Shown piece by piece: positions 46,196 through 57,974 of a stretch of 64,000 bases of DNA (the first letter of the stretch is position 1; each line of letters opens with the position of its first letter). The stretch is from Pseudomonas sp. dw_358. Its GTDB lineage: Bacteria > Pseudomonadota > Gammaproteobacteria > Pseudomonadales > Pseudomonadaceae. The notes under the pieces were generated by a model. It saw only the letters and a list, made by a program, of their open reading frames with translations, did not search any database and had not been told where the DNA came from. The position numbers and the translations under genes are program-made. The stretch spans positions 62,001 to 126,000 of the forward strand of contig NZ_JAAVUX010000009.1 in the NCBI RefSeq assembly GCF_018449655.1. The letters are read 5' to 3'.

Positions 46196-46699
46196 TCAAC
46201 GGGCCACGATGGTCTTGGCGAAGCACTTGGCGTCTATGTCCGATGCATCGAACACGAACTCGACCACGGGTTGGATGTCGCCAAACAACGTGCGGGTTTG
46301 TGCCAGTTCGGTGTGTGGTGCGCGCCACTCCCCCCCAGGCGCCAGCGTGATAGTCGACTTGTCCCAGCCCGAAGGGTTGCCGCCATGGGGCGCATTGCCC
46401 AACCTGAAGTGAAGACTGCTCTGGCCACTGACTTTCTGGCGAGTGGTCTGGGTGAGCTTGTAATCAGTGATACTGACCGACCATTGACTGGCCCTGACCT
46501 GGTACTCGCCCCTGGCCTCGCCAGTGAAACCCGCCATCTCACAGGAAGCGGACCAGCTTCCGGCCTTGTCAGGCGCCGAGGCGTAAGGATCGGGCGGCGC
46601 GTCGTGCCCGAAAAAACCAGCCTGTGCCACACTGACAAACAACATGAGGCCAGTGACGGATGCGATCCGCCCTGCGCACGGGTTAAAGGCTTTATACAT
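46196..46699 (-). CDS. Exported hypothetical protein
   Basis: 167 residues. Signal peptide about 1-27 (ending FVSVAQA before GFFGHDAPPDPY). The mature part is beta-rich (EYQVRASQWSVSITDYKLTQTTRQKVSGQSSLHFRLG), with two Cys (SCEMAG, KCFAKT) that could form a disulfide. No family recognised. I chose the ATG at 46699 because GGAG lies seven bases upstream; a GTG eight codons earlier is less likely. Confidence 0.65.
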   Translation of the reverse strand: MYKAFNPCAGRIASVTGLMLFVSVAQAGFFGHDAPPDPYASAPDKAGSWSASCEMAGFTGEARGEYQVRASQWSVSITDYKLTQTTRQKVSGQSSLHFRLGNAPHGGNPSGWDKSTITLAPGGEWRAPHTELAQTRTLFGDIQPVVEFVFDASDIDAKCFAKTIVAR

Positions 46700-46798
46700 A
46701 AAACGGCTCCATTCGATAGGCACTCAAAGTGCCTTCGAAGTTAGCCCCCACCGCTACCCACGATAAATCGGAAGACGCGACAGCATTTGTAGGAAGAC

Positions 46799-46987
46799 TC
46801 AGCGCACGGCCAGTGCTTCCTGGGCGCTACCCTCGACACAGCGCAGATCGCCCACCATCAAGACACTGTTCTCGGTCGGCAAGGCAGCGGTGTCCAGACT
46901 GAAGGCGAGCTGTCCGGACACAAAAAACCCCGCGAAGACTTGAGCCTTCGCGAGGTTTCGATGCAACGCCTGAACAGATTCAGCCGA
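46799..46987 (-). pseudogene. Open, coding-like stretch in frame after the cysNC stop
   Basis: Directly after the cysNC TGA the same frame stays open for 62 codons to a TGA at 46799-46801. Its last ~40 codons (from about VSGQLAFSLDTAALPTENSV) have the G/C-rich third positions of a real gene. But the cysNC terminator hairpin lies inside it, and a separate start would have to be the GTG at 46921. It could be a gene remnant, a small ORF, or chance. I do not recognise it. Confidence 0.2.
46922..46957 (-). terminator. cysNC terminator
   Basis: AACCCCGCGAAG (46926-46937) pairs with CTTCGCGAGGTT (46946-46957), one mismatch, loop ACTTGAGC; minus-strand T-tract from the A-run 46922-46927. It lies 30 bases after the stop. 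Confidence 0.85.
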
Positions 46988-48889
46988 TCAGATCGCGCCA
47001 CGCACGCGCAGCAGATCCAGCACGGCCTTGACGCCCTCTTCCACCGTCAGCGCCTGAGTGTCGACCACCAGATCAGCGTTGAGCGGCACGTCGTAGGGGA
47101 AGGACTCGCCAGGGATGTTGTCCTTGTCAGCAGCGTACAGCCCTTGCGGATCGCGCTCGCGGCAGGCCTGAGGCGATGCCTGGACGTAGACGGTGATCAG
47201 GCGCTCGCTGCCAATCAGATCCTTGGCCTGGTCGCGACCGCCCGCATCGGGCGCCACGAACGCGGCCAGCGTCAGCAGGCCGGCCTCGTTGAACTGGCGC
47301 GCCACGTGAGCCGCTCGGCGCCAGTTTTCCGTACGCCCGGCACGGTCCTGTGGCAGTCCCTTGTTAAGGTCGTGACGCAAGTTTTGACCATCCAGTACAT
47401 AAACCGCACGGCCCATGTCGAACAGCTTGCGTTCCACGGCGTAAGCCAAGGTGCTTTTGCCCGCGCCGGAGAGGCCGGTGAAAAGGACCGTGGCGGGCTG
47501 TTGCCCCAGGCGCAGTGCCCGCTCTTCGACGGTCACATGGGCCAGCTTGCCGTGGTTGCCGGCACCGCCATGAGGCACCACCGGCGGCGCGATGATCATG
47601 CCGGCGCCGACGGTGCCGTTGGTCATGCGGTCGATGACGATAAACGCACCGGTGGTGCGATTACTGTCATAACCGTCCAGGGCAATCGGTGCATCGAGCG
47701 CAATGCGCACCTTGCCGATTTCATTGAGCGCGAGGGAGCTGGCGGCGCCCTCGGCCAAGGTGTTCACATCCACGCGGTTGACGATGCTGGCTACCGAACC
47801 CGGCACGTAGCTGGTGGCGCGCTTGATGTCGTATTTCTTGCCCGGCAACAGCGGTTCTTCGGCCATCCACACCAGCATGGCCTCGAAGCTGTCGCTGACG
47901 GTGGGGATGTTGTCGGCGTGCACCAGCAGATCGCCACGGGAAATATCGATCTCGTCTTCCATGGTCAAGGTCACAGCCTGGCCAGGACCGGCCTGTTCCA
48001 GCTCACCTTCGAAGGTGACGATGGACTTGACCCGGCTGCTCTTGCCCGAAGGCAGCACCACCACTTCGTCGCCCTTGTGGACAATGCCGCTGGCCAGGGT
48101 CCCGGCGAAACCGCGGAAGTTCAGGTTGGGACGGTTGACGTACTGCACCGGGAATCGCAGGTCGGACAGGTTGCGGTCGGCGGCGACTTCAACCGTTTCG
48201 AGAATTTCCATCAGGGTCTGGCCGGTGTACCACGGCGAGCGCTCGCTATGGTTGACCACATTGTCGCCCTTGAGCGCCGACATCGGCACAAAGTGCAGGC
48301 TGCTGGGCTTGAGCTTGATGCCCTCGGCGAACTTCAGGTAGTCGGCCTTGATCGACTCGAACAGGCCTTGATCGAAGCCCTTCAGGTCCATTTTGTTGAT
48401 GGCGACAACGATGTGCTTGATGCCCAGCAACGAGGCAATGAAGCTGTGGCGACGGGTCTGGGTCTGCACACCATAGCGGGCATCCACCAGGATGATCGCC
48501 AAGTCACACGTGGAGGCACCCGTGGCCATGTTGCGAGTGTACTGCTCGTGGCCCGGCGTGTCGGCAATGATGAACTTGCGCTTGGCCGTGGAGAAGTAAC
48601 GGTACGCGACATCGATGGTGATGCCCTGCTCGCGCTCGGCCTGCAGGCCGTCCACCAGCAGCGCCAGGTCGATGTCTTCGCCGGTGGTGCCGACCTTTTT
48701 CGAGTCACGAGTGATGGCTTCCAGATGGTCTTCGTAGATCATCTTCGAGTCATGCAGCAGACGGCCGATCAGCGTGCTCTTGCCGTCATCGACGTTGCCA
48801 CAGGTGAGAAAGCGCAGCAGTTCCTTGCGTTCGTGCTGGGCCAGGTAGGCGAGGATGTCCTCGCTGATCAAATCAGATACGTGCGACAT
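46988..48889 (-). CDS. cysNC: Bifunctional sulfate adenylyltransferase large subunit / APS kinase
   Basis: 633 residues in two parts. Residues 1-~440: GTPase subunit of ATP sulfurylase, with G1 GNVDDGKST (31-39), [12 protein letters not shown] and following beta-barrels; couples GTP hydrolysis to APS formation with CysD. Residues ~445-633: APS kinase with its own P-loop GLSGAGKST (472-480), making PAPS. This fused arrangement is the usual one in Pseudomonas. The start is 14 bases after cysD stop. Sulfate assimilation; expected CysB control. Confidence 0.96.
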   Translation of the reverse strand: MSHVSDLISEDILAYLAQHERKELLRFLTCGNVDDGKSTLIGRLLHDSKMIYEDHLEAITRDSKKVGTTGEDIDLALLVDGLQAEREQGITIDVAYRYFSTAKRKFIIADTPGHEQYTRNMATGASTCDLAIILVDARYGVQTQTRRHSFIASLLGIKHIVVAINKMDLKGFDQGLFESIKADYLKFAEGIKLKPSSLHFVPMSALKGDNVVNHSERSPWYTGQTLMEILETVEVAADRNLSDLRFPVQYVNRPNLNFRGFAGTLASGIVHKGDEVVVLPSGKSSRVKSIVTFEGELEQAGPGQAVTLTMEDEIDISRGDLLVHADNIPTVSDSFEAMLVWMAEEPLLPGKKYDIKRATSYVPGSVASIVNRVDVNTLAEGAASSLALNEIGKVRIALDAPIALDGYDSNRTTGAFIVIDRMTNGTVGAGMIIAPPVVPHGGAGNHGKLAHVTVEERALRLGQQPATVLFTGLSGAGKSTLAYAVERKLFDMGRAVYVLDGQNLRHDLNKGLPQDRAGRTENWRRAAHVARQFNEAGLLTLAAFVAPDAGGRDQAKDLIGSERLITVYVQASPQACRERDPQGLYAADKDNIPGESFPYDVPLNADLVVDTQALTVEEGVKAVLDLLRVRGAI

Positions 48890-48903
48890 TCAAACATCCC
48901 CCC

Positions 48904-49821
48904 TTAGAAATAACCCTGACGTTTCTTTTCTTCCATGGAGCCGGCGCCGTCATGGTCGATGACCCGGCCCTGGCGTTCGGAAGTACGGGTCAGGAGCATT
49001 TCCTGGATGATGTCGGTCAACGAGGTCGCCTCGGACTCGACGGCGCCCGTCAACGGGTAGTCGCCCAGCGTGCGGAAGCGCACCTTTTTCTTGACGATGC
49101 GCGCCTTGTCCTCATCGCTGAGATGATTACGCAGGCGATCGTCGTCAATCATGATCCACGTGCCGTTCATCTCGATGACTTCACGTTCGGCAGCAAAGTA
49201 CAGCGGCACGATCGGGATGCCTTCCAGGTAGATGTACTGCCAGATGTCCAACTCGGTCCAGTTGGACAGCGGAAACACCCGGATCGACTCGCCTTTGTTG
49301 ACGTTGCCGTTGTACACGTTCCACAACTCGGGACGCTGGTTTTTCGGGTCCCAGCGGTGCTTGGTGTCGCGGAAGGAGTACACGCGCTCTTTGGCACGGG
49401 ACTTCTCTTCGTCGCGGCGCGCGCCACCGAAGGCGGCGTCGAAACCATGCTTGTCCAAGGCCTGTTTGAGGCCCTCGGTCTTCATGATGTCGGTGTGCTT
49501 GGCACTGCCGTGGGTCAGCGGGCTGACATTCTGCGCGACGCCGTCCGGGTTGATGTGGACGATCAGGTCCAGACCCAGATCCTTGACCAACTGGTCACGG
49601 AAGGCGTACATCTCCTGGAATTTCCAGCGGGTATCGACGTGCATGACCGGGAACGGCAGCTTGCCCGGGAAGAAGGCCTTGCGCGCCAGATGCAGCATTA
49701 CAGCGGAGTCCTTGCCCACGGAATAGAGCATCACCGGATTGTCGAACTCGGCGGCGACCTCGCGGATGATATGAATGCTCTCCGCCTCCAGCTGTTTCAA
49801 ATGCGTCAGTTTGTCGACCAT
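48904..49821 (-). CDS. cysD: Sulfate adenylyltransferase small subunit
   Basis: 305 residues of the PAPS-reductase-like PP-loop fold. Signature [21 protein letters not shown] (SGKDS-type PP motif, SVGKDS), [33 protein letters not shown], and [27 protein letters not shown] are all present. Forms ATP sulfurylase with CysN. First gene of cysD-cysNC. The 170-base upstream region is AT-rich. Confidence 0.96.
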   Translation of the reverse strand: MVDKLTHLKQLEAESIHIIREVAAEFDNPVMLYSVGKDSAVMLHLARKAFFPGKLPFPVMHVDTRWKFQEMYAFRDQLVKDLGLDLIVHINPDGVAQNVSPLTHGSAKHTDIMKTEGLKQALDKHGFDAAFGGARRDEEKSRAKERVYSFRDTKHRWDPKNQRPELWNVYNGNVNKGESIRVFPLSNWTELDIWQYIYLEGIPIVPLYFAAEREVIEMNGTWIMIDDDRLRNHLSDEDKARIVKKKVRFRTLGDYPLTGAVESEATSLTDIIQEMLLTRTSERQGRVIDHDGAGSMEEKKRQGYF

Positions 49822-49937
49822 GGCTACTCACGAATCGTTACGGTTATGGGCCCGAAACTGCGGGCTTGGTGCGGCCAGCGGGCCGTGTTCGAGCCGAACA
49901 CTTTAACATGGCCACTCATTCTATTGATCGGGCCAGC

Positions 49938-49954
49938 TATATCTAAACGATATA
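49938..49954. promoter_or_regulatory. AT-rich palindrome upstream of cysD
   Basis: TATATC-TAAAC-GATATA, perfect 6-bp arms, about 120 bases before the cysD start in an AT-rich stretch. It may be part of the cys promoter or an activator (CysB) site; no firm consensus is available to me. Confidence 0.4.
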
Positions 49955-49994
49955 AGAATATGCTCATAAGTTTGGATCAAAAATTCCCCGCCTT

Positions 49995-50753
49995 TCAGAA
50001 AGGGTTGGGGCAATCAATGAACAGATGCTCGACGGCAAACCGCCTGGCCAGATAGTCACCCAGCGCCTGCACGCCATAACGCTCGGTCGCGTGATGGCCG
50101 GCGGCGATGAAACTGATGCCGTTCTCCCGCGCACTGTGAAAGGTCTGCTCGGACGCCTCGCCACTGATGAACAGATCGACACCGGCCAGCACCGCCTGAT
50201 CGATATAACCCTGCCCCCCGCCCGTGCACCAGCCGACCCGGCGAATCATCTGCGAGCCGTCTACCAACAGCGGCTCGCGCCCCATCGCGTGATGCACCTT
50301 GCGGGCGAAATCACTGGGCAGCATCGGCTCGGACAACGAACCGACCAAGCCAACCACCTTGGCATTGTTCGGGTCCAGCGGACCTTCCACGGTGATCTCC
50401 AGTTGTCGCGCCAGTTGCACGTTGTTGCCCACTTCCGGGTGCAGGTCCAAGGGCAGATGGTAGGCCAAGAGGCTCATATCGTGCTTGAGCAAGGTCTTCA
50501 AGCGACGTTGCTTCATACCTGTGATACAGGGATTCTCACCCTTCCAGAAGTAGCCATGGTGGACCAGGATCAAGTCGGCACCGGCGTCGACAGCGGCCTC
50601 GAGCAGGGCTTGACTGGCGGTGACGCCACTGACGATACGCATCACCTGCGGACGTCCTTCGACCTGCAGACCGTTGGGGCAGTAATCCTGGATTTTCGCG
50701 CTACCAAGGTAACGGTCCGCTTCTTCGACCAGAGTAGTCAGGGCAACCGCCAT
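49995..50753 (-). CDS. NIF3 / YbgI family protein
   Basis: 252-residue NIF3-like protein (di-metal GTP cyclohydrolase-type fold). Metal-binding motifs are visible: DLILVHHGYFW, LLAYHLPLDLHPEVGNN, and GHHATERYGVQALG near the C-terminus. YbgI is proposed to act on cyclic or folate-related substrates or DNA damage, but the role is not settled. Start at 50753 with GGAGG eight bases upstream. Divergent from algW, matching P. aeruginosa PA4445-PA4446. Confidence 0.93.
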   Translation of the reverse strand: MAVALTTLVEEADRYLGSAKIQDYCPNGLQVEGRPQVMRIVSGVTASQALLEAAVDAGADLILVHHGYFWKGENPCITGMKQRRLKTLLKHDMSLLAYHLPLDLHPEVGNNVQLARQLEITVEGPLDPNNAKVVGLVGSLSEPMLPSDFARKVHHAMGREPLLVDGSQMIRRVGWCTGGGQGYIDQAVLAGVDLFISGEASEQTFHSARENGISFIAAGHHATERYGVQALGDYLARRFAVEHLFIDCPNPF

Positions 50754-50816
50754 GGGACCTCCAAAAAGTGCATGTAAAGAGCGTGAAAAGGCCGTCCTGC
50801 GCAGTAAAAGCCCTCG

Positions 50817-50822
50817 TATAAT
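50817..50822 (+). promoter_or_regulatory. Possible algW promoter -10 box
   Basis: TATAAT, a perfect -10 hexamer, about 100 bases upstream of algW. No good -35 is seen (gtcctg at 17-base spacing). Confidence 0.4.
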
Positions 50823-50922
50823 GGCGTCCATTATGGGCCTGAGACCGCCATTGTAGAAACGGCTCAATGGAAATGCGCGCCCTGCCCCTCCACCTTATCC
50901 CTGCCACCTGCGGAATCGTTCA

Positions 50923-52080
50923 ATGTTCAAGGCACTGCGTTTTTTTGGCTGGCCGTTGCTCACGGGTGTGCTGATCGCCCTGTTGGTGATCCAACGCTTT
51001 CCTGAGTGGGTCGGTCTGCCCAGCCAGGACGTCAACCTGCAACAGGCGCCCCAGGCCGTCAGTTCCTTGCAAGGCCCCGTGACCTATGCCGATGCGGTGG
51101 TCGCAGCAGCGCCAGCGGTGGTCAATCTGTACACCACCAAGGCCGTCAACAAGGCCTCGCACCCGCTGTTCGAAGACCCGCAATTCAAGCGTTTTTTCGG
51201 TGACAACCTGCCCAAGCAGAAACGCTGGGAATCGAGCCTGGGCTCGGGCGTGATCATGAGCCCCGAAGGTTACGTGCTGACCAACAACCATGTGGTGTCA
51301 GGCGCTGACCAGATCGTCGTGGCCCTCAAGGACGGTCGCGAAACCTTGGCCCGGGTGATCGGCAGTGACCCGGAAACCGACCTTGCGGTCATCAAGATCG
51401 ACCTCAAGAATGTGCCAGCCATCACCATCGGCAGCTCCGACAGCATCCGCACCGGCGACATCGCGCTGGCCATCGGCAACCCGTTCGGCGTCGGGCAAAC
51501 GGTGACCATGGGCATCATCAGTGCCACCGGTCGCAATCAATTGGGTCTCAACACCTATGAGGACTTCATCCAGACCGATGCGGCCATCAACCCCGGCAAC
51601 TCGGGCGGCGCCCTGGTGGACGCGCGGGGCAACCTGACCGGCATCAACACGGCTATTTTTTCCAAATCCGGTGGTTCCCAAGGCATCGGCTTTGCCATTC
51701 CGACCAAGCTGGCGCTGGAGGTGATGAAGTCGATCATCGAGCATGGCCAGGTGATCCGCGGCTGGCTGGGAATTGAAGTGCAGCCGATGACCGCCGAACT
51801 GTCCGAGTCGTTTGGACTGAAGGATCGTCCGGGCATCGTGGTGGCCGGTGTGTTCGCCAACGGACCGGCGGCCAAGGCCGGCCTGAAGTTGGGTGACGTG
51901 ATCCTGAGTATCGATGGCGAGCTGGCCGGAGATGGCCGCAAGTCAATGAATCAGGTGGCGCGCACCAAGCCGGGGGACAAGATCACCATTCAGGTCATGC
52001 GCAACGGCAAGGAGCTGAAGTTGATGGCCGAAGTGGGGATAAGGCCGCCACCGGCGGCGACTCCGACCGAGCAGCCTTGA
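50923..52080 (+). CDS. algW: Envelope-stress serine protease AlgW (DegS type)
   Basis: 385-residue periplasmic protease anchored by one N-terminal helix (about 8-25). Catalytic triad H123 (NNHVV), D153 (ETDLAVIKID), S227 (GNSGGA). One PDZ domain at about 265-365. As in P. aeruginosa, it is expected to cleave the anti-sigma factor MucA on sensing misfolded porin C-termini, releasing AlgU and raising alginate and envelope genes. One PDZ and a membrane anchor distinguish it from two-PDZ MucD/DegP. Divergent from the NIF3 gene. Confidence 0.94.
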   Translation: MFKALRFFGWPLLTGVLIALLVIQRFPEWVGLPSQDVNLQQAPQAVSSLQGPVTYADAVVAAAPAVVNLYTTKAVNKASHPLFEDPQFKRFFGDNLPKQKRWESSLGSGVIMSPEGYVLTNNHVVSGADQIVVALKDGRETLARVIGSDPETDLAVIKIDLKNVPAITIGSSDSIRTGDIALAIGNPFGVGQTVTMGIISATGRNQLGLNTYEDFIQTDAAINPGNSGGALVDARGNLTGINTAIFSKSGGSQGIGFAIPTKLALEVMKSIIEHGQVIRGWLGIEVQPMTAELSESFGLKDRPGIVVAGVFANGPAAKAGLKLGDVILSIDGELAGDGRKSMNQVARTKPGDKITIQVMRNGKELKLMAEVGIRPPPAATPTEQP

Positions 52081-52087
52081 TCGAAAA

Positions 52088-52150
52088 CCGCGTCGCCTGC
52101 ATCGCGAGCCAGCTCTGCTCCCACAGGGCGCATGCAGTAGCTTGCGATGA
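52088..52150. repeat. REP-type element between algW and hisC
   Basis: 'accgcgtcgcctgcatcgcg' then 'agccagctctgctcccacag', the same fluorescens-group REP as after hexR, between convergent genes; 'cttgcgatgaggctgtcagcctcaccgcat' adds a second small hairpin (GAGGCTGTCAGCCTC). Confidence 0.7.
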
Positions 52151-52172
52151 GGCTGTCAGCCTCACCGCATGA

Positions 52173-53216
52173 TCAAAGGGCGTTGATCAACGCCTGATTC
52201 TGCTCCGGGGTGCCTATGCTGATGCGCAGGAACTGGGCGATCCGCGCCTGTTTGAAGTGCCGCACAATCACCCCCTGCTCACGCAGTTGCGCCGCCAGCT
52301 CGCCCGCGTCACGCTGTGGATGACGGGCGAAGATGAAGTTGGCCGCCGACGGCAGCACTTCGAAGCCTTTGCCTTGCAACTGCGCCACCAACTGCTCGCG
52401 GCTGTCGATCACGGCCCGGCAGGTCTTGTCGAAGTACTCGCGATCTGCGAATGCAGCGGTTGCGCCCACTACCGCCAGACGATCAATCGGGTAGGAGTTG
52501 AAGCTGTTCTTGATTCGTTCCAGCGCCTCGATCAGGTCCGGGTGCCCCACCGCCAGACCGACTCGCAGCCCGGCCAGCGAACGCGACTTGGACAGGGTCT
52601 GGGTGACCAGCAGGTTGGGGAAGCGATCCACCAGCGCAATGGCCGTGTCACCGCCGAAATCAATGTAGGCCTCGTCGACCACCACCACCGAGTCCGGGCT
52701 ATTGGTCAGCAGTTGCTCCACCGCCTCCAGGGTCAACAGGCAACCGGTAGGGGCATTGGGATTGGGAAAAATGATCCCTGCATTGGGCCGCGCGTAATCT
52801 TCGACACGAATCTGGAACTGCTCGTCCAGCGGCACCGCTTCGAAAGGAATGCCGTAGAGACCGCAGTACACCGGATAAAAACTGTAGCTGATGTCCGGGA
52901 ACAGCAGCGGCTGGTCGTGCTGGAACAAGCCGTGGAATATGTGCGCCAGCACTTCATCCGAGCCGTTGCCCAGAAACACCTGGCGCGTCTGCACGCCATA
53001 ATATTCGGCGACCGCGTGCTTGAGCAGGTCGCTGTTGGGGTCCGGGTACAGCCGCAGGCTGTCACCCAGCTCGGCACGCATGGCCTCGACGGCCTTGGGC
53101 GACGGGCCGTAGGGGTTTTCGTTGGTGTTGAGCTTGACCAGGTTGGCCAGCTTGGGCTGTTCGCCCGGCACGTAGGGCACCAGGTCCTTGACGAAGTCGC
53201 TCCAGAATTTGCTCAT
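52173..53216 (-). CDS. hisC: Histidinol-phosphate aminotransferase
   Basis: 347-residue PLP aminotransferase fold [25 protein letters not shown], and PLP Lys in [16 protein letters not shown] are the usual motifs. Seventh step of histidine synthesis. One base separates the hisD stop from this start (TGACATG). Pseudomonas usually has two hisC genes; this is the one adjacent to hisD (hisC1 in P. aeruginosa). Confidence 0.94.
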   Translation of the reverse strand: MSKFWSDFVKDLVPYVPGEQPKLANLVKLNTNENPYGPSPKAVEAMRAELGDSLRLYPDPNSDLLKHAVAEYYGVQTRQVFLGNGSDEVLAHIFHGLFQHDQPLLFPDISYSFYPVYCGLYGIPFEAVPLDEQFQIRVEDYARPNAGIIFPNPNAPTGCLLTLEAVEQLLTNSPDSVVVVDEAYIDFGGDTAIALVDRFPNLLVTQTLSKSRSLAGLRVGLAVGHPDLIEALERIKNSFNSYPIDRLAVVGATAAFADREYFDKTCRAVIDSREQLVAQLQGKGFEVLPSAANFIFARHPQRDAGELAAQLREQGVIVRHFKQARIAQFLRISIGTPEQNQALINAL

Positions 53217-53217
53217 G

Positions 53218-54543
53218 TCAGTCTCCTTGTTGTTCGTCGAGGATGCGGTATTCTGCGCTGCGCGCGTGAGCGCTCAGGGATTCGCCACGGGCCAGCACCG
53301 ACGCAGTCTTGCCCAGCACCGAGGCGCCCTGCGGCGAGCAGAAAATGATGGAAGAGCGTTTCTGGAAGTCATACACCCCCAGTGGCGACGAGAACCGTGC
53401 GGTGCCCGAGGTTGGCAGCACGTGGTTGGGCCCGGCGCAATAATCACCCAGTGCTTCACTGGTGTGGCGGCCCATGAAGATCGCACCGGCATGGCGGATC
53501 TGCGGCAGCCAGGCCTGGGGGTCGGCCACCGACAGCTCTAGGTGCTCCGGAGCAATGCGGTTGGCCACTTCGATGGCTTGTTCCATGTCGCGAACCTTGA
53601 TCAAGGCGCCACGACCGTTGATGGACGTTTCAATGATGGTGGCGCGATCCATGGTCGGCAGCAGCTTGCTGATGCTCGCGGCGACCTTGTCGAGGAATTC
53701 GGCATCCGGGCTGACCAGAATGGCCTGGGCGTCCTCGTCATGCTCGGCCTGGGAGAACAGGTCCATGGCAATCCAGTCCGGGTCGGTGCCCCCGTCGCAT
53801 ACCACGAGGATTTCCGACGGCCCGGCGATCATGTCGATGCCGACCTGGCCAAACACGTGGCGCTTGGCCGTGGCGACGTAGATGTTGCCAGGACCTACCA
53901 CCTTGTCCACTTTCGGCACGCTTTCGGTGCCGTAAGCCAAGGCAGCCACGGCCTGAGCACCGCCGATGGTGAACACCCGATCAACACCGGCAATGCACGC
54001 GGCAGCCAGCACCAGCTCATTGATTTCACCACGGGGCGTGGGTACCACCATGACCACCTCGGTGACGCCGGCGACCTTGGCAGGGATCGCGTTCATCAGC
54101 ACTGATGACGGGTAGGACGCCTTGCCACCCGGCACATAAAGCCCCGCACGGTCCAGCGGCGTGACCTTCTGCCCCAGCACGGTGCCATCGGCTTCGGTGT
54201 AGCTCCAGGAATCCTGTTTTTGTTTCTCGTGATAGCTGCGCACGCGCTCGGCAGCCGTTTCCAGGGCCTGACGCTGCTCGGTGGTGATACGGGTCAACGC
54301 CAGTTCCAGCCGCTCGCGGGGCAGGATCAGGTCCGCCATGGAAGCCACTTCCAGGCCATCGAAGCGCTGGGTGAACTCCACCACAGCGGCATCACCGCGC
54401 TCGCGCACGGCCTTGATGATGTCGAGCACCCGCTGATTGACCGAATCGTCGGACACGCTTTCCCAGCTCAACAGATGATCCAGATGTTTCGCGAAGTCCG
54501 GGTCTGTGGCGTCGAGTCGGCGAATTGCAGTGGGAGCGGTCAT
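53218..54543 (-). CDS. hisD: Histidinol dehydrogenase
   Basis: 441-residue NAD- and Zn-dependent enzyme converting histidinol to histidine. [37 protein letters not shown] and [21 protein letters not shown] supply nucleotide-binding and Zn/catalytic residues. Length is normal. Cotranscribed with hisC. A 132-base gap precedes it, after hisG. Confidence 0.95.
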   Translation of the reverse strand: MTAPTAIRRLDATDPDFAKHLDHLLSWESVSDDSVNQRVLDIIKAVRERGDAAVVEFTQRFDGLEVASMADLILPRERLELALTRITTEQRQALETAAERVRSYHEKQKQDSWSYTEADGTVLGQKVTPLDRAGLYVPGGKASYPSSVLMNAIPAKVAGVTEVVMVVPTPRGEINELVLAAACIAGVDRVFTIGGAQAVAALAYGTESVPKVDKVVGPGNIYVATAKRHVFGQVGIDMIAGPSEILVVCDGGTDPDWIAMDLFSQAEHDEDAQAILVSPDAEFLDKVAASISKLLPTMDRATIIETSINGRGALIKVRDMEQAIEVANRIAPEHLELSVADPQAWLPQIRHAGAIFMGRHTSEALGDYCAGPNHVLPTSGTARFSSPLGVYDFQKRSSIIFCSPQGASVLGKTASVLARGESLSAHARSAEYRILDEQQGD

Positions 54544-54675
54544 AGCGGGGCCTCTAAATGGATGGCAAGTGCTCAGGCGCCCTAAATTACTACGCTATCC
54601 GCGCGGGCACCTGAGAATCTGGCTATGACACGGATAGAGGACGAGGTCTGCGCGGGCGATGCCGCGCAGGGGAGA

Positions 54676-55311
54676 TCAGCCGCGGTGTCGGGATTCGACG
54701 GCCTGGCGCAGGGTGTCGATCAGGGACTGGATGCGCGCGTGCTGCATTTTCATCGACGCCTTGTTGACCACCAGACGCGAGCTGATCATGGCGATCAACT
54801 CCTGAGGTTCGAGGCCGTTGGCACGCAAGGTGTTGCCGGTATCGACGACGTCAATGATCTTGTCGGCCAGACCCACCAATGGCGCCAGCTCCATGGAGCC
54901 ATAAAGCTTGATGATGTCGACCTGACGCCCTTGTTCGGCATAGTAACGCTTGGCCACGTTGACGAACTTGGTGGCCACGCGCAGACGGCCCTTGGGCTCT
55001 GGCACACCGACGGCGCCGGCGGTCATCAGCTTGCACTGAGCGATCTGCAGATCCAGCGGCTCGTACAGGCCCTGACCGCTGTATTCCATCAGCACGTCTT
55101 TGCCGGCCACGCCCAGGTCAGCAGCGCCATGCTCCACATAGGTCGGCACATCGGTCGCACGCACGATCAGCAAGCGTACATCGTGCTGAGTCGTGGGGAT
55201 GATCAGCTTGCGGCTCTTGTCGGGATTCTCGGTCGGTACGATGCCTGCCTCTGCCAGCAACGGCAGGGTGTCATCGAGTATTCGTCCCTTGGACAACGCA
55301 ATGGTCAGCAT
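54676..55311 (-). CDS. hisG: ATP phosphoribosyltransferase, short form
   Basis: First committed enzyme of histidine synthesis. The 211-residue product [19 protein letters not shown]... is the short HisG type, which needs HisZ as regulatory partner (encoded elsewhere). Motifs [18 protein letters not shown] and [37 protein letters not shown] hold the PRPP-binding loop. Start at 55311 follows family convention; two upstream starts lie four codons back near an AAGGG. Confidence 0.93.
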   Translation of the reverse strand: MLTIALSKGRILDDTLPLLAEAGIVPTENPDKSRKLIIPTTQHDVRLLIVRATDVPTYVEHGAADLGVAGKDVLMEYSGQGLYEPLDLQIAQCKLMTAGAVGVPEPKGRLRVATKFVNVAKRYYAEQGRQVDIIKLYGSMELAPLVGLADKIIDVVDTGNTLRANGLEPQELIAMISSRLVVNKASMKMQHARIQSLIDTLRQAVESRHRG

Positions 55312-55361
55312 GGAAAACATCAACCCTTAAAAATAGAGCGCATCGCTGCGCTCATCAAGTC

Positions 55362-56889
<1,528 letters not shown>

Positions 56890-56935
56890 GCTCAACCTCG
56901 ATCGGCGCCCAGTGCGCGCGGGTCGGCCATCATAC

Positions 56936-56986
56936 AAAAAAAGCCCCGCGCCTGCGAACCCGGCTTGCGGTGTTCCGACGTGGGGC
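56936..56986 (-). terminator. mla operon terminator
   Basis: GCCCC (56943-56947) and GGGGC (56982-56986) close a longer GC-rich structure, followed on the minus strand by seven T (A-run 56936-56942). It separates mlaB from ibaG. Confidence 0.75.
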
Positions 56987-57004
56987 CATGTTATCGGCGA
57001 ACGA

Positions 57005-57310
57005 TCATGCCTGGCCGAACAGATCGGTCACGCCACAGACCTGCGCGATCTTGCGCATGTCCTGAGGCAACGCGCGTACCTGTAGGGTCTTGCCGGCGGC
57101 CTGCGCATCCCGGGTGAAAGCCAACAGCAGCGAAACGCCTACGCTGCTGGACTTCTCCACAGCTGAGCAGTCCAGAACGACGGCCTGCGCCGAGGTCGCG
57201 GCAATCAGCGCCTTGCCCTGTTTGCGCAAAGCCGCCCCTGAACGGTAGTCGATCACCCCGCTCAAACGCAGTTCGCCCGGAGTGGCCTCTTGCACGGCTG
57301 CCTCCGTCAT
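57005..57310 (-). CDS. mlaB: Mla pathway STAS-domain protein MlaB
   Basis: 101-residue STAS domain (MTEAAVQEATPGELRLSGVIDYRSGAALRKQGKALI...VLDCSAVEKSSSVGVSLLLAFTRDAQAAGKTLQV) with the conserved helix Ser/Asp pattern. Binds MlaF in the cytoplasm and supports MlaFEDB activity. Start overlaps the mlaC stop (ATGA). Last gene of the operon. Confidence 0.92.
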   Translation of the reverse strand: MTEAAVQEATPGELRLSGVIDYRSGAALRKQGKALIAATSAQAVVLDCSAVEKSSSVGVSLLLAFTRDAQAAGKTLQVRALPQDMRKIAQVCGVTDLFGQA

Positions 57311-57963
57311 TGCGCAGCCTTGGTGCCGTTGTCGGTGGCATCCTTGGCCTTGGCGACTTCGCCAGCCCAACCGTCGATGGTTTTCTGCAAGTCGTTGCCG
57401 TTGCGCTGCATGGCGTCGGCGAACTGGTCACGGAACAACTTGCCCAGGTTGATGCCATTGATGATCACGTTACGAACTTTCCATTCGTTGTCGATCTTGG
57501 CCAGGGTGTAGGACACCGGATAAACCGCGCCGCCATTGCCTTTGACGGTCATGTCGACTGTTGTGCGGTCGCCACTTTCATCCTTGGGCGGGGAAACCGT
57601 GATGCCCTGGTTGTTGTATTCCAGCAAGGCGTTGCCGTAGAACTGGAACAGCCCGCGCTTGAAGTTATCCTGGAACTGGCTGATCTGTGCCGGGGTGGCG
57701 TTACGCGAATACTTGACGGTCATGACGCTCTTGGAAATGCCCTCTGCATCCACCACCGGCCCGACAATGCGGTTCAGCGAATCATAGAACGCGCCAGGGT
57801 CCGTCTTGTACTGATCCTTGTGGGCGGCCAGGTCGGCGAGCAACTCCTTGGTGGTGGTGTCGACCACATCGTGAGCAGAAGTCCCTGGCGCCGGCGCGGC
57901 ATTGGCCCACAGGGGAACCGCGGCCAGAAGGACCAGCAGACTGCGTCGCAGAATCGTCATCAT
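57307..57963 (-). CDS. mlaC: Periplasmic phospholipid carrier MlaC
   Basis: 218 residues. Signal peptide about 1-22 (MMTILRRSLLVLLAAVPLWANA before APAPG). The MlaC/Ttg2D fold (KELLADLAAHKDQYKTDPGAFYDSLNRIVGPVVD, then VTVKGNGGAVYPVSYTLAKIDNEWKVRNVIINGINL) carries phospholipid between the outer membrane and MlaFEDB. AGGA lies nine bases before the paired ATGs. The gap to mlaD is 11 bases. Confidence 0.94.
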   Translation of the reverse strand: MMTILRRSLLVLLAAVPLWANAAPAPGTSAHDVVDTTTKELLADLAAHKDQYKTDPGAFYDSLNRIVGPVVDAEGISKSVMTVKYSRNATPAQISQFQDNFKRGLFQFYGNALLEYNNQGITVSPPKDESGDRTTVDMTVKGNGGAVYPVSYTLAKIDNEWKVRNVIINGINLGKLFRDQFADAMQRNGNDLQKTIDGWAGEVAKAKDATDNGTKAAQ

Positions 57964-57974
57964 GTAACCGTTCC

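Noticed and set aside
46940..48907. 655-codon plus-strand frame opposite cysNC
   Set aside because: Fully antisense to cysNC, which has intact GTPase and APS kinase motifs; no ribosome site and no recognisable domain.
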